Assembly (NCBI GenBank): GCA_910578495.1 | Contig: CAJTRE010000033.1 | Span: forward strand, 1 to 26,605 | DNA from: an uncultured Dorea sp. | GTDB lineage: Bacteria > Bacillota > Clostridia > Lachnospirales > Lachnospiraceae | DNA length: 26,605 nt | Direction: 5' to 3' | Part shown: positions 6,950 through 14,836 of the stretch, one piece after another | Position numbering within the stretch: the stretch's first letter is position 1 | Layout: each line of letters begins with the position of its first letter | The notes under the pieces: model-generated | Seen by the model: only the letters and a program-made list of their open reading frames with translations | Databases searched by the model: none | Told to the model about the DNA's origin: nothing | Made by a program: the position numbers and the translations under genes

Positions 6950-8430
6950 ACACTCTCTCCTTCCATTTGAAATCCATTCTCTTTCATTAGTTTCTGAAAC
7001 TCTGATTCTTTCCAAAGCTCTGGGATTGCCTGTAAAGATTCTTCAATCGTTTTTTTACAAATATCTCTATCAATCCCACTATCCTGACACTGTATTCGTA
7101 TATACTGAATTCTGAGTTCTGCCGACTCTGGAAATTCCTCAATACCTTCCCTCAAGATTTGCTGCGCCTGATCTGGCTTTTCAGCCTCCATAGACAAACC
7201 TGCCATCTTCCCATAGATACTTTCTTTCACCGCCGCATCGGATTCCTCTTTCAGTTGCAGTTCATACATGAGAACCGCTTGATCCATCTGCCCGATTTTC
7301 TCATATGCCGCCGCCATATCTCCTGTAAGATCAGAAGTATTTTCGGATACACCCATTTTCAAATACTTCTTTCCAAGGTTTAGAAATGCCTGTCTGTCTT
7401 CTTCCTCCTCCAGACAGCTATATCCTCTCAGCACACAGCGGTAATACGCTGCATCCTCCAATCCTTTCAACTCCCCTTGTATCATCTGAAGCGCCTCTCT
7501 GAGCTTGTCATCCTCCACACATCCACCAGCCATACGCTCCGAAACGATTGCAAGATTTTCTGCCAGTTCACTTCCTTTGGCCGCTCGAAAATATTCACTG
7601 CTTTTTGCATAATCCTGCATTTCAAGAAAATACAAAACCCCAAGTTCCACCTTATAACTGTTGTCCCTGGCAGATGTTTCTTCCAATGTGCCTGACTCTT
7701 TTTCTCTTTCTGATTCCTGCGCTGACTTTATCTGTTCTTCCGGCGTCTCCTGGTTTTGTTCTGTATAGCTTTCTTCATTACTTAAAAAAGTCGAAACACT
7801 GACTCCCAACAGGACGATAGCCGCCACCGGAATCAAAAATCTTCTGCTCAAATGTTTTTTCTCTTCTGGTTGTCTGTACTCTGGAATATATTTTTGAATA
7901 TCTGAAACTTTTTGAAACACTTTTTTGGAATGTCTATTTAGACATTTTGAAATTAATTTTTGAAGTTTTACGATCTCACTATTTTTGAGAGGGGGCTCTT
8001 GCTCTGATTCTGACAGTAGATACTGAAATGTTCTGCCAAGACCATATATGTCAAGAGAGACACTTGCCGTCTGATAATACGGCTCGTCTTTAGGCAGAAA
8101 ATACTCCCTCACAACTCTTCGCTGCATATTTTGAAGTTCTTCTTCATTGGACACAGCGCCCATATCTAAGAAATAAATTTCCCGTTCCTCTGACACAATA
8201 ACGCTGTACGGATTAACATACTGATAACAAGGATTACCCCTGCACTTGTGAAACTGTGACAAATGCTTTGTCATAATCCGCATCCATCCAAACAACTGCT
8301 CTTTGGAAATACATGGATGATACTTCAAATACTTTACTAAAGGTTTTCCTTTTACATATTCGGAACTGACATAACAGGTCCGGTTATGCTCAATAAAGCG
8401 CAATACATCATATCCTTCTTTTGGCGTCAA
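6934..8430 (-). CDS. Pseudokinase-TM-TPR membrane protein lacking the kinase N-lobe
   Basis: 498 aa. Residues 5-185 resemble the Hanks-type kinase fold from the hinge onward: E-Y-V-K-G-K-P-L at 24-31, DMG at 89-91 (the DFG site), and S-L-D-I-Y-G-L-G at 125-132 (subdomain IX). The glycine loop and VAIK lysine are absent, the HRD site reads Y-Q-Y (69-71), and the usual N of KPEN is S76, so catalysis is not expected. One TM helix is at about 198-216, followed by a Glu-rich linker and a helical region from about 255 to 460 with TPR-like A/Y/L spacing, predicted outside the cell. The start is TTG at 8430, because a TAG stop directly precedes it in frame and AGGAGAGGTGG lies 5 nt upstream. It overlaps the downstream Ig-surface gene. 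The topology recalls EssB/YukC of type VII secretion, but no other such genes are present. Confidence 0.7.
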   Translation of the reverse strand: MTPKEGYDVLRFIEHNRTCYVSSEYVKGKPLVKYLKYHPCISKEQLFGWMRIMTKHLSQFHKCRGNPCYQYVNPYSVIVSEEREIYFLDMGAVSNEEELQNMQRRVVREYFLPKDEPYYQTASVSLDIYGLGRTFQYLLSESEQEPPLKNSEIVKLQKLISKCLNRHSKKVFQKVSDIQKYIPEYRQPEEKKHLSRRFLIPVAAIVLLGVSVSTFLSNEESYTEQNQETPEEQIKSAQESEREKESGTLEETSARDNSYKVELGVLYFLEMQDYAKSSEYFRAAKGSELAENLAIVSERMAGGCVEDDKLREALQMIQGELKGLEDAAYYRCVLRGYSCLEEEEDRQAFLNLGKKYLKMGVSENTSDLTGDMAAAYEKIGQMDQAVLMYELQLKEESDAAVKESIYGKMAGLSMEAEKPDQAQQILREGIEEFPESAELRIQYIRIQCQDSGIDRDICKKTIEESLQAIPELWKESEFQKLMKENGFQMEGESVWGKE

Positions 8431-8543
8431 CTACACCACCTCTCCTTCGTAACTATGCCTTATATTTCTTGTTGGAAATAAAATGAACTGATCTGAAATT
8501 TTCAAATGAATAATTAAGATTCCAAGACTCATAGAGTGATTTT

Positions 8544-8572
8544 ATATTACTGGAAGTTGGATAAAAGTGCAA
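8544..8572 (-). promoter_or_regulatory. Candidate promoter of the pseudokinase operon
   Basis: Minus strand TTGCAC (8567-8572), 17-bp spacer, TAATAT (8544-8549); 3/6 and 4/6 to consensus. The rest of the 8446-8637 gap is AT-rich and shows no open frame that could supply the missing kinase N-lobe. Confidence 0.3.
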
Positions 8573-8633
8573 GGATTTTTGAGCAGAAAAAATTCACAAA
8601 AATATACGGAAATTTTTGGTGATTTATTTTTAC

Positions 8634-8661
8634 ATAAAAGGAGACGGCTTTCGCCATCCCC
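8634..8661 (-). terminator. Rho-independent terminator of the phosphofructokinase gene
   Basis: Minus-strand stem GGGGATGGC / GCCGTCTCC (9 pairs including two G-U) closed by a GAAA tetraloop and followed by TTTT. The two wobble pairs form only in the minus-strand RNA, which fixes its direction. Confidence 0.8.
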
Positions 8662-8686
8662 TCTGATTCCTATATTTCCCCAAATA

Positions 8687-9934
8687 CTATCTTTCGCATA
8701 ACTCCTTCGGAGTCAGAAGATGTCTCGGGATACCGTCTACCATAACCGGAGATACATCTCCCTGAATCAATGGTTTTACGTAAGAAATAAATTCATTTGT
8801 TACATATGTGCCGTCTTTACTTACCCAATTTCTTGGAACCAGTTTCTCATCGTTAGCAATCTTATGAACATCTTTCACTTCTGTTCCACACTGATACGGA
8901 TCGTCAGACAGACGCTGAAGAACTACCATCTTACCCGTATCTCCCTCGTCAGCCGCTTTCACTGCGGCACCGCCAACCTGATATGCTTCCAGAATATCAA
9001 CACGGGAAGATGAATGTGCCGCCGCTCTCTGCAGTGTGCTAAGCTCAATGGCACGAGTCTTACACCCAATCTCTCCTGCGATATAGCTTGCAAGATATGC
9101 CGCCGTTCCGGATAATTGCTTGTGTCCAAATGCATCTACGAAATCTACGCTGTTTCCAAGTTCACACACATATTTTCCGTCTGCTGTACAGATACCCTCA
9201 GAAATAGCAACTACTACGGATGTCTTCTTCTCAAGGAGCGCTTTTACTCTGTCGCGGAAATCCACAATATCAAACGGAAGCTCCGGAAGATAGATCATAT
9301 CCGGTCCTTCGCAGTCCTCGCCCTGTGCGAGCGCAGAAGCTCCGGTCAGCCATCCGGCATTACGTCCCATAACCTCTACAATTGTAACAAGACCTTTGCT
9401 GTATTCCAGACAGAAACTGTCACGAATAATCTCCTTCATAGAAGTTCCGATGTATTTTGCCGCACTTCCGTATCCCGGTGTGTGGTCTGTAAGCGCCAAA
9501 TCATTATCAATTGTCTTCGGACATCCAATAAATCTTGTCGGGTGTCCTGTAATGATTGCATAGTCAGATAACTTCTTGATTGTATCCATGGAATCATTAC
9601 CGCCGATGTAAATAAATGCTTCAATCTCAAGCTTATTCAAGATTTCAAAAATTCTGTCATAAAGTTCTCTATCCTCGTGAATCTCCGGCAATTTATAACG
9701 GCAGGAGCCAAGAAAAGCCGCAGGAGTTCTCTTTAGTAACTCTGCATCCAACTCCGTTGTGATGTGATTTGAAAGATCAATATACTTTTCTTCCAATAAT
9801 CCCTGGATTCCATGAAGCATACCGTATACTTTCTTTGCTCCACGATCTTTTGCTGTGCGGTAAACTCCCGCAAGGCTTGAATTAATTGCTGCTGTAGGTC
9901 CTCCGGACTGCCCTACGATAACATTTCCTTTCAT
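8687..9934 (-). CDS. 6-phosphofructokinase, pyrophosphate-type signature
   Basis: This 415-aa PfkA-superfamily enzyme phosphorylates fructose 6-phosphate in glycolysis. Substrate motifs are clear: GGPTAAIN near the N-terminus, PKTIDND at 139-145 with the catalytic Asp, and MGRNAGW. The phosphoryl-donor determinants are D114 in GGNDS (E. coli PfkA has Gly104) and K140 in PKTIDND (E. coli has Gly124). In this family Asp plus Lys at these sites marks PPi-dependent enzymes, so diphosphate-fructose-6-phosphate phosphotransferase is the better call, and the step would be reversible. The preceding residue is N113 where Asp is common. It has its own promoter and terminator and is monocistronic. The donor has not been proven; databases may name this simply 6-phosphofructokinase. 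Confidence 0.88.
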   Translation of the reverse strand: MKGNVIVGQSGGPTAAINSSLAGVYRTAKDRGAKKVYGMLHGIQGLLEEKYIDLSNHITTELDAELLKRTPAAFLGSCRYKLPEIHEDRELYDRIFEILNKLEIEAFIYIGGNDSMDTIKKLSDYAIITGHPTRFIGCPKTIDNDLALTDHTPGYGSAAKYIGTSMKEIIRDSFCLEYSKGLVTIVEVMGRNAGWLTGASALAQGEDCEGPDMIYLPELPFDIVDFRDRVKALLEKKTSVVVAISEGICTADGKYVCELGNSVDFVDAFGHKQLSGTAAYLASYIAGEIGCKTRAIELSTLQRAAAHSSSRVDILEAYQVGGAAVKAADEGDTGKMVVLQRLSDDPYQCGTEVKDVHKIANDEKLVPRNWVSKDGTYVTNEFISYVKPLIQGDVSPVMVDGIPRHLLTPKELCER

Positions 9935-9999
9935 GAAACGTTTCTCCCTTCTCTTCGTTGCTTAAATATTTTCCAAATAAAATTTCCTTCATCAGCACC

Positions 10000-10028
10000 A
10001 TTCTATTACATTTTTATAGGGTTGTCCA
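10000..10028 (-). promoter_or_regulatory. Promoter of the phosphofructokinase gene
   Basis: Minus strand TGGACA (10023-10028), 17-bp spacer, TAGAAT (10000-10005); 5/6 at both boxes. It lies just after the histidine kinase stop codon. No terminator is visible between the two genes, so some read-through from the Bce-type module is possible. Confidence 0.65.
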
Positions 10029-10037
10029 CCTAATTTT

Positions 10038-11045
10038 CTATACGACCGGAAAAATAATCTGAACCTCAAATCCTTTCCCCCTCTCAGACTCTGCCAAAAG
10101 AGAAATATTCAACTGTTTTGCCATTTCGTGTGCAAGATACAGCCCCATACCTGTTGCTTTCTTTCCCCTGTCTCCGGAATCTCCTGTAAATCCTTTTTCA
10201 AAAACGTATGGAAGATCACATTGTCTCACACCCTGTCCGTTATCTTTGACAGAAAGCACTTGCTGACTCTCATCTCCTGCGCAGGCAAATTCTAACTGTG
10301 GTGTCTCCTTGCAATATTTAATCGAATTACTTACCAACTGCCCCAATAGAAACCGGATACCCCTCCGGTCTGTATAGACAATCACATCTGTTAAAAGGGG
10401 CTGTATTTGAAATTTCTTTTCTGCAAGAAGCGGCCTGTAATCTTCTAACACATCCTCCACACAGTTCTTGAGAGAAACAGGTTCAAACAGATAGTCTTTT
10501 CTCCCTCCTTTTAGTCTGGCGTAAAACAGAATCTGGTCAACTTCTTCTTGTATGCGGTTGTGTATGTAGTCCAGTTTCACACCTACCTGCTCCGGCATTT
10601 CTTCCCTCCGGTTATCCAAAAGTAAAATCAACAAAGACAGCGGCGTCTTCACCTCATGCGCCCACACTTCCACATATTCTTCGTAATCTTCAAGTTTCTC
10701 CAGAAGTTCTTTATTTTGTTTCTGCGTCTCCCTTAGAACCTCACCAATCCGCCTTATATACTCTCTGGAAAGGGAATCTGCCACTCTGAGTAAAGACTCT
10801 TCCTCATATTCACCCGGATTCTGCAAATATGATAAAAATATATGCCTTATCCTTCTCTCCCTTACCAACAATGCAGTACATACTATAAAAAATAATAGAA
10901 CAGTCGCCAACACAATCGTTAAAAGCAGCACTCGAAACGCTTTAACATCTGCAAGCCATATCAGAAATGCGGCAAACCCATCCACTAAAAGCAGCAGAAC
11001 CAACCATGGAAGATAACTTTTAAGCACGATCAGTTTTTGTCTCAT
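10038..11045 (-). CDS. Intramembrane-sensing histidine kinase (BceS-like)
   Basis: 335 aa. Two N-terminal TM helices (about 11-31 and 38-61) are joined by only a few residues, the layout of BceS-type kinases that lack an external sensor and instead read the activity of their ABC permease. The cytoplasmic part holds the H-box with H130 in WAHEVKTP, an N-box (LVSNSIKYC), the G1 box DNGQG, an F-box and the G2 box GMGLYLA. All ATP-binding and phosphorylation elements are intact. Its ATG overlaps the response-regulator stop codon (ATGA), so the two are translationally coupled. Last gene of the four-gene module. Confidence 0.88.
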   Translation of the reverse strand: MRQKLIVLKSYLPWLVLLLLVDGFAAFLIWLADVKAFRVLLLTIVLATVLLFFIVCTALLVRERRIRHIFLSYLQNPGEYEEESLLRVADSLSREYIRRIGEVLRETQKQNKELLEKLEDYEEYVEVWAHEVKTPLSLLILLLDNRREEMPEQVGVKLDYIHNRIQEEVDQILFYARLKGGRKDYLFEPVSLKNCVEDVLEDYRPLLAEKKFQIQPLLTDVIVYTDRRGIRFLLGQLVSNSIKYCKETPQLEFACAGDESQQVLSVKDNGQGVRQCDLPYVFEKGFTGDSGDRGKKATGMGLYLAHEMAKQLNISLLAESERGKGFEVQIIFPVV

Positions 11046-11722
11046 ACCGTCTCATCCTCCCCAAGCAGCCGATAACCCACTTTCCGCACAGGAACAATCT
11101 GCTGTCCCATATGGAGCTTAGCCATGGTCTTTTTCAACCGCGAAAGATTCACCTGAAGTGCATTTTCATCAATAAACTCTGTAGTCTCCCATATTGCCAT
11201 ACAAAGCGCCTCTCTGGAAACAGGCTCTTTCCCATGTTCCAAAAATACCTCCAGAATTTTCCCCTGATTTTTAGGAAGCACAAATGACTGATTATGTATA
11301 TATAAGGTATACGTCTGCCGATCCAGAAGATACCCTTCTCCCTCCAGCAAATTCGAACGTCCCTCATACCGTTTCAGTACATTAGTTACACGTGCAAGAA
11401 GACGCTCTTTCCTACATGGTTTCGTCAAATACTCATCCGCCCCTATTTCCAGCGCACGCAGCTCATCCACAAGCTGATCTCTGGACGTAAGCACAAGAAC
11501 CGGTATGGAACTTTTCTGCTTCATTTCCCGGCAGATCTGAAATCCACTCACCTCCGGCAGATTCAGATCAAGTAAGACCAAATCCGGCGCAAACGCAAGA
11601 AGCTGCTCCGATACATGGTCAAACTCCTCGATCTTTTTAACTATATATCCTGATTTCTCAAGTATATCCGATAATTCTTCCCGCATAAAAACTTCATCTT
11701 CCACAACCGCAATCCGTTTCAT
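11042..11722 (-). CDS. OmpR/PhoB-family response regulator (BceR-like)
   Basis: 226 aa from the ATG at 11722. The receiver domain (1-115) has the acidic pair E8/D9, phospho-acceptor D52 in LLDLNLP, T79 and K101 in TKP. The C-terminal winged-helix DNA-binding domain spans about 128-222 (ALQVNLSRLKKTM recognition region, VRKVGYRL wing). A longer in-frame reading up to 11989 is rejected because it runs antisense-like through the permease gene and lacks family similarity. It lies 32 nt after the permease and overlaps the kinase by 4 nt. It is expected to activate the ATPase-permease promoter when the kinase is stimulated by a cell-wall peptide antibiotic. Confidence 0.9.
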   Translation of the reverse strand: MKRIAVVEDEVFMREELSDILEKSGYIVKKIEEFDHVSEQLLAFAPDLVLLDLNLPEVSGFQICREMKQKSSIPVLVLTSRDQLVDELRALEIGADEYLTKPCRKERLLARVTNVLKRYEGRSNLLEGEGYLLDRQTYTLYIHNQSFVLPKNQGKILEVFLEHGKEPVSREALCMAIWETTEFIDENALQVNLSRLKKTMAKLHMGQQIVPVRKVGYRLLGEDETV

Positions 11723-11754
11723 ACTCTCTACCCTCGTCTGTTTCTTCCTACTTC

Positions 11755-13824
11755 TTATTCTTCCCGTTTCGGTATGGTTAACTGTAACAAATGGCGCCCT
11801 TCCGCCCTTTTTACAGCATTCATATACATCCATTCGGTCACGCACACTACTACAAGTATAACCGTCGCCGCAAACATCATCTCCGGGATCATTTCCCTCC
11901 CATCTTCGGGCATGATTCCTGCAAATATTCCACGTATCCCAAACAGACTCATAAATGCCGCGAATCCTGCCGGAATTCCAAAATACCAATTTACCTGTGT
12001 TCTCACTGACCTAAAAAGTGTCCGATAATCTGCCCCGAGACGAATTAATGTCCGGTAACGCTTCTCCACTTTCTGCTGACTCATAAGAAACTGAACGCTT
12101 ATCATGGTATTCGCAACTATTAGAAAAATGAGTCCAAGATAGATACTGATATAACTTGCAGATACTTTATAAAACAATGACCGTCCCATATTCTGCAAAT
12201 AACTTTCATAGACAAGTCCTGTACAATCCAACTGTTGATTTATCTCTGCAATGACAGTCAAAAGACTGGCTTCTTCTGTCACTTTTTGATCCAGTATTCC
12301 ATTGACATACGTTTCATAACTGCCGTTGGTATATCGTTCAAACATTTCGTCCGGTACAATCAATGCAAAAGACAGCGTAATCGTTCGGTCAGTTATCAGC
12401 CTGAGCGTCTGCACTTCTCCGGTCAATAAACAAGACTCTTCCCGAATCTGAGTTTTCACACCATGCTCCAACATCCGATTCAGTAATTTTATCTCGCTAT
12501 CTCCCAGAAGATCGCCGCCTGCGTAAACTGCCGCCTCCCCTTCTTCTAATTCCAAAGCCGGCTCTCCTGCGGCAGACAGTAGTTGATTATAGCCCTTTAC
12601 GGAAATCACATGGGGCTCCGTCTCATAGCTTAGAACATTGAGCAGCCTCATCTTTTCTTCACTTTCCTCGAACCTCTCCAATTCCAGAAGTAACGGATCT
12701 ATCTGAAAAGCGGATTCTCCTTCTTCCGCATAAACATATCCCACTTTCATATCAAAAAGCTGTGAGAACTTCTGCTCCTGCCGCGCGTCTGCCAACAGCC
12801 TTTTTACCACTCCTGCACTGATTTCACCGTCTTCCTGCTCCTCTGATGCCTGAAACGTATAGTCTAAAACATGTTCTGTTTCTCCATAAAATTGTGCTAT
12901 TGAGAAGCCCGTCCCAAAACAACACAGTGCCAACAAAATCAAAAGTGCAGACATCGCCAGCACCAGCACTCGATTCGTCACTGTTTCCTGTAGCTGTCGA
13001 TAGTTAAATATCGCAAGCTTTCGTCTTCCCTTTCCTGCTTTCACTACAAATCCTATCAAAGAGCGAAGTCCATAAAAGATTAGCATCGTGCCGCAAACAC
13101 CCAGAAACAGCATAAAGCCCATCTGCCAAGGCGTCCCCCACGCCGCGCCCCCGATTGCCTTCCTACAGGCTGCGATCAGGCATACACACCCCGCCGCCAT
13201 GAAAAATTCATCCAGACGCCCGAACCTGTTTCTTCTGTTTTCTTCAGGCATTGTCACAAGCAAAGCGTCAATCCCCTGTCTGCTGATCTTTCCGCTGAGA
13301 ATCAAAAACGCTGCTAATTTCACCATAAAGAATCCAAAAACAGTTCCAAGTACCGCCTGCCAGGAAAAGCCGCTCTGGTGTCCCACAATCCCGAGTCCCA
13401 CAAGCTTTGCTGTAAGCAGACTAATCATCTCCGACAAAAGAACTGCCACCGGAATCCCAAGCCCAAGAGCAACTACACTGCTCACAAAATCTTCTGCCAA
13501 AAGAAGGACAAACAATTTGCTGCGCCGCATCCCCATCATCAGATATACGCCAAATTCATGTTTGCGCCGTTCCAATTGAAATTTCCCTGAATAATAAATC
13601 AAAATAAACAGAAGGAAAAGCGACATCCCATAAAACATAGGAATCATTAACATCAGCTTGTTGACGGCAACGCTTTCCATCTTAGTCAAAAAGATCATAA
13701 CATCTTGATGTGAAAGCGATAAAATAATATAAAACGCAATGACTGATATCAGGAGCGCACTGAAAAACAAGCCATTTTCTTTACGGTTTCTCCTGCTGTT
13801 TCTTGCAATCAGTTTAGAGAACAT
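11755..13824 (-). CDS. FtsX-like ABC transporter permease (BceB-like)
   Basis: 689 aa from the ATG at 13824. An N-terminal TM pair and early helices (about residues 20-45 and 60-85), further TM helices to about 310, then a large hydrophilic extracellular domain (about 315-560), and three C-terminal helices near 575-600, 630-650 and 660-680. This matches the ten-helix BceB/VraG architecture with the big loop between helices 7 and 8 that binds lipid-II-cycle-peptide complexes. The ATG at 13824 is chosen over an in-frame GTG at 13836 because GGGAGGTGG lies 7 nt upstream. The start overlaps the ATPase gene by 11 nt. Target peptides (bacitracin, nisin-like or others) cannot be named from sequence. 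Confidence 0.88.
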   Translation of the reverse strand: MFSKLIARNSRRNRKENGLFFSALLISVIAFYIILSLSHQDVMIFLTKMESVAVNKLMLMIPMFYGMSLFLLFILIYYSGKFQLERRKHEFGVYLMMGMRRSKLFVLLLAEDFVSSVVALGLGIPVAVLLSEMISLLTAKLVGLGIVGHQSGFSWQAVLGTVFGFFMVKLAAFLILSGKISRQGIDALLVTMPEENRRNRFGRLDEFFMAAGCVCLIAACRKAIGGAAWGTPWQMGFMLFLGVCGTMLIFYGLRSLIGFVVKAGKGRRKLAIFNYRQLQETVTNRVLVLAMSALLILLALCCFGTGFSIAQFYGETEHVLDYTFQASEEQEDGEISAGVVKRLLADARQEQKFSQLFDMKVGYVYAEEGESAFQIDPLLLELERFEESEEKMRLLNVLSYETEPHVISVKGYNQLLSAAGEPALELEEGEAAVYAGGDLLGDSEIKLLNRMLEHGVKTQIREESCLLTGEVQTLRLITDRTITLSFALIVPDEMFERYTNGSYETYVNGILDQKVTEEASLLTVIAEINQQLDCTGLVYESYLQNMGRSLFYKVSASYISIYLGLIFLIVANTMISVQFLMSQQKVEKRYRTLIRLGADYRTLFRSVRTQVNWYFGIPAGFAAFMSLFGIRGIFAGIMPEDGREMIPEMMFAATVILVVVCVTEWMYMNAVKRAEGRHLLQLTIPKREE

Positions 13825-14587
13825 AGCTGCTGCCACCTCCCAGCTGCGCCATAACTTTTACAATGCGCTGATAAAAATCTTGTCTTGATTCTTCCGGGAA
13901 GTCTCTGCGAAGCTCATGAACAATCACTCCATCCTGAATAAATAAAATGCGTTTGCAATAACTTGCCGCGCCGCAATCATGCGTCACCATAAGAATTGTC
14001 GCCATCTCATCTTCATTCAGTCCTGCAAACTTTTCCATCAGCACTTTCGCATTCTTGGAATCCAACGCGCCTGTCGGCTCATCTGCAAGTAAGATCTCCG
14101 GATTTAAAATCATTGCTCTGGCAGCCGCCACTCTTTGTTTCTCTCCACCGGACATCTGCGCAGGGAATTTATCCAAAACATCTGTAATTTCAAGATAAGA
14201 CGCCAAATTCGCCAAGCGTTTTCCGCCGTCCTTTTCCGATACCCCATGCAGGGAAAGAGGAAGAAGAACATTCTCCCGTCCGGTCAAATTATCCAAAAGC
14301 TCAAAATTCTGAAACACATACCCTATTTCTTTTCCCCGATATGCTGCTAAATCAGCTCCTTTTAACTCTCTAAGCCTTTTCCCTTTGATCTTAACAGAAC
14401 CCTGGTCCGGTGTTGTCACAGTTGCAATGCAGTTGAGAAGCGTTGATTTCCCTGAACCACTGCTCCCCATAATTCCTAAAAACTCCCCCTGCATAACCTG
14501 AAAAGATATACCATCCAGAGCCTTCGTCTGGCTGTGGGCGTTTCCATAATATTTTCTTAAATCTTCAATTTCCAAAATTGTTTTCAT
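13814..14587 (-). CDS. ABC transporter ATP-binding protein (BceA-like)
   Basis: 257 aa, typical of the MacB/LolD/BceA class. Walker A GSSGSGKST at 41-49, Q-loop in YVFQNFELL, signature MSGGEKQRVA, Walker B ILLADEPTGALD, and H-loop MVTHD are all intact. A ribosome site GGAGGAGGT lies 7 nt before the ATG. It is first in a tightly packed ATPase-permease-regulator-kinase operon. ATP hydrolysis here should power removal of peptide antibiotics from their membrane targets, and also supply the flux signal sensed by the kinase. Confidence 0.92.
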   Translation of the reverse strand: MKTILEIEDLRKYYGNAHSQTKALDGISFQVMQGEFLGIMGSSGSGKSTLLNCIATVTTPDQGSVKIKGKRLRELKGADLAAYRGKEIGYVFQNFELLDNLTGRENVLLPLSLHGVSEKDGGKRLANLASYLEITDVLDKFPAQMSGGEKQRVAAARAMILNPEILLADEPTGALDSKNAKVLMEKFAGLNEDEMATILMVTHDCGAASYCKRILFIQDGVIVHELRRDFPEESRQDFYQRIVKVMAQLGGGSSYVL

Positions 14588-14616
14588 GACTGTTACCTCC
14601 TCCTTATCTGGTTTTT

Positions 14617-14625
14617 AGCATAACA
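14617..14625 (-). promoter_or_regulatory. Extended -10 promoter of the Bce-type module
   Basis: Minus strand TATGCT (14617-14622) preceded by TGn. The -35 position has no good match, which fits an activator-dependent promoter. No terminator is visible between the four-cysteine gene and this site. Confidence 0.4.
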
Positions 14626-14643
14626 CAGGAAAAGATAAGATAA

Positions 14644-14654
14644 CACTTACAGTG
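14644..14654. promoter_or_regulatory. Short inverted repeat, candidate response-regulator site
   Basis: CACT-TAC-AGTG, 4-bp perfect arms, located around the -35 position of the module promoter. BceR-type regulators bind imperfect dyads at this spot. The arms are short, so the call is tentative. Confidence 0.25.
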
Positions 14655-14668
14655 AATGAAAGGTTTTG

Positions 14669-14830
14669 TTATTCGTTCCCCTCCATCTGCTCGTATACCG
14701 CTCTCTGAGCGTAAGAAAATCCTTTCAGACAGCGATTGCCCATCACATCCAGTACCTCGTCTTCCTCCACTTGAACCTCTAATTCACACTGATTCTCACA
14801 GACGCCGCAGCTTAATTTTACAATCTCCAT
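14669..14830 (-). CDS. Small four-cysteine protein, DUF1667-like
   Basis: A 53-aa protein with cysteines at 8, 11, 15 and 34 in a C-x2-C-x3-C ... GN-x-C pattern, followed by K-G and an aromatic. This matches the N-terminal cysteine core of DUF1667 proteins, which in clostridia are usually encoded beside glycerol kinase and an FAD-dependent glycerol-3-phosphate dehydrogenase and are presumed to bind a metal or Fe-S cluster. It is shorter than the family's usual length, having only the cysteine core. The ATG is 6 nt after the glpK stop, and the purine-rich end of glpK (GAGGAGGAA) serves as ribosome site. No FAD dehydrogenase gene lies nearby. Function unknown; a redox role in glycerol use is inference. 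Confidence 0.75.
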   Translation of the reverse strand: MEIVKLSCGVCENQCELEVQVEEDEVLDVMGNRCLKGFSYAQRAVYEQMEGNE

Positions 14831-14836
14831 CTTACC

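Noticed and set aside
6934..8430. Type VII secretion locus around the EssB-like protein
   Set aside because: No EssC-type ATPase, WXG100 protein, EsaA or YukD-like gene is present; only topology is similar.
11723..11989. N-terminal extension of the response regulator
   Set aside because: The extra 89 residues overlap the permease gene in another frame and are unlike any receiver domain; the ATG at 11722 begins the conserved domain.
13088..13579. Plus-strand open frame (163 aa) opposite the permease gene
   Set aside because: Shadow of the permease; Pro/Ser/Arg/Thr-rich composition and no ribosome site.
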